In this document: one piece after another, positions 5,439 through 5,570 of the stretch
How the letters are laid out: the number at the start of each line of letters is the position of its first letter
How positions within the stretch are numbered: position 1 is the first letter of the stretch
Assembly (NCBI GenBank): GCA_031255035.1
Contig: JAIRTI010000277.1
Location: forward strand, 1-5,570
DNA: 5,570 nucleotides
Direction: 5' to 3'
From: Desulfovibrio sp.
GTDB taxonomy: Bacteria > Desulfobacterota > Desulfovibrionia > Desulfovibrionales > Desulfovibrionaceae
The notes under the pieces: model-generated
What the model saw: the letters and a program-made list of their open reading frames with translations, nothing else
Databases searched by the model: none
What the model was told of the DNA's origin: nothing
Program-made: the position numbers and the translations under genes

Positions 5439-5570
5439 ATTCGCCAACCGCGAAAGGCAATGCCTCCGGCGGCCGGGGCGCGCTGCCCCGGACCCCGCCG
5501 GGGGTAATTTTTTCCCCCGGACCCCCTCAGTTTGGGTTCCGGCTACACGTATCAACATGGGCACCACTAT
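5439..5570 (-). repeat. Intergenic modular repeat, copy 3 (inverted, cut by window edge)
   Basis: Read on the minus strand, this is module B (CCGGAACCCAAACTGAGG followed by GGGTCCGGGG) and then module C, closely matching 150-277 of copy 1, including the tail GGCATTGCCTTTC and TTGGCGA. The two strong hairpins are kept: CCGGGGG/CCCCCGG (5498-5520) and CCGGGGC/GCCCCGG (5473-5491). Their loops differ from those in copy 1. Module A would lie beyond position 5570. The copy ends about 45 bases before the thyX start, so it forms the upstream border of thyX and probably contains or displaces its promoter region; I could not identify a well-formed promoter between the repeat and the RBS. Confidence 0.8.

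Noticed and set aside
5393..5440. Longer ThyX N-terminus from the ATG at 5440
   Set aside because: It has no clear RBS and begins inside repeat sequence; the ATG at 5392 has AAGGAG at the right distance and gives the usual ThyX N-terminus.
63..5570. CRISPR array
   Set aside because: The repeats are long, few, kilobases apart, in both orientations and modular; there are no regular spacers or cas genes.

Overview
The window reads as a chromosomal segment from a Desulfovibrio-like sulfur-metabolising delta-proteobacterium (Desulfovibrionaceae). The evidence is a long YeiH-type putative sulfate exporter, GC-rich genes, a flavin-dependent thymidylate synthase, a divergent DnaA, and GC-rich intergenic repeats of the kind I associate with that family. 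The taxonomic call is inference from protein style; there is no rRNA or other marker gene.

Layout. Positions 1-386 hold repeat copy 1 (63-277) and then a leader with two identical Shine-Dalgarno sequences. The second serves the exporter gene (387-2156, + strand). A perfect 12-bp hairpin (2198-2226) separates the exporter from a small single-pass membrane protein of unknown function (2242-2529, + strand). Repeat copy 2 (2532-2731) fills the convergent junction between that gene and dnaA, which lies on the minus strand (2747-4285, possibly starting at 4321). Upstream of dnaA is an AT-rich stretch of more than 320 bp holding one GC-richer island with a 25-codon open frame. Next comes thyX on the minus strand (4643-5392). 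The window ends in repeat copy 3 (5439-5570, inverted), just upstream of thyX.

How the genes relate. The exporter and small membrane gene may form a transcription unit with a partial terminator between them. thyX and dnaA are co-directional and both serve DNA replication (dTMP supply and initiation), but the AT-rich gap suggests dnaA has its own control region. The repeat copies occupy three of the gene junctions and fold into strong hairpins, so they may end transcripts or shape mRNA ends.

Most notable: (i) a modular, hairpin-rich repeat family whose middle copy is bounded by nearly perfect ~38-bp inverted ends, like a small non-autonomous mobile element; (ii) a DnaA whose DnaA-box recognition loop departs from the canonical GGRDHTTV, beside an AT-rich region with no canonical DnaA boxes; (iii) an exporter with a ~150-residue Ala/Lys-rich extracytoplasmic domain. 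I see no clearly new multi-gene system.
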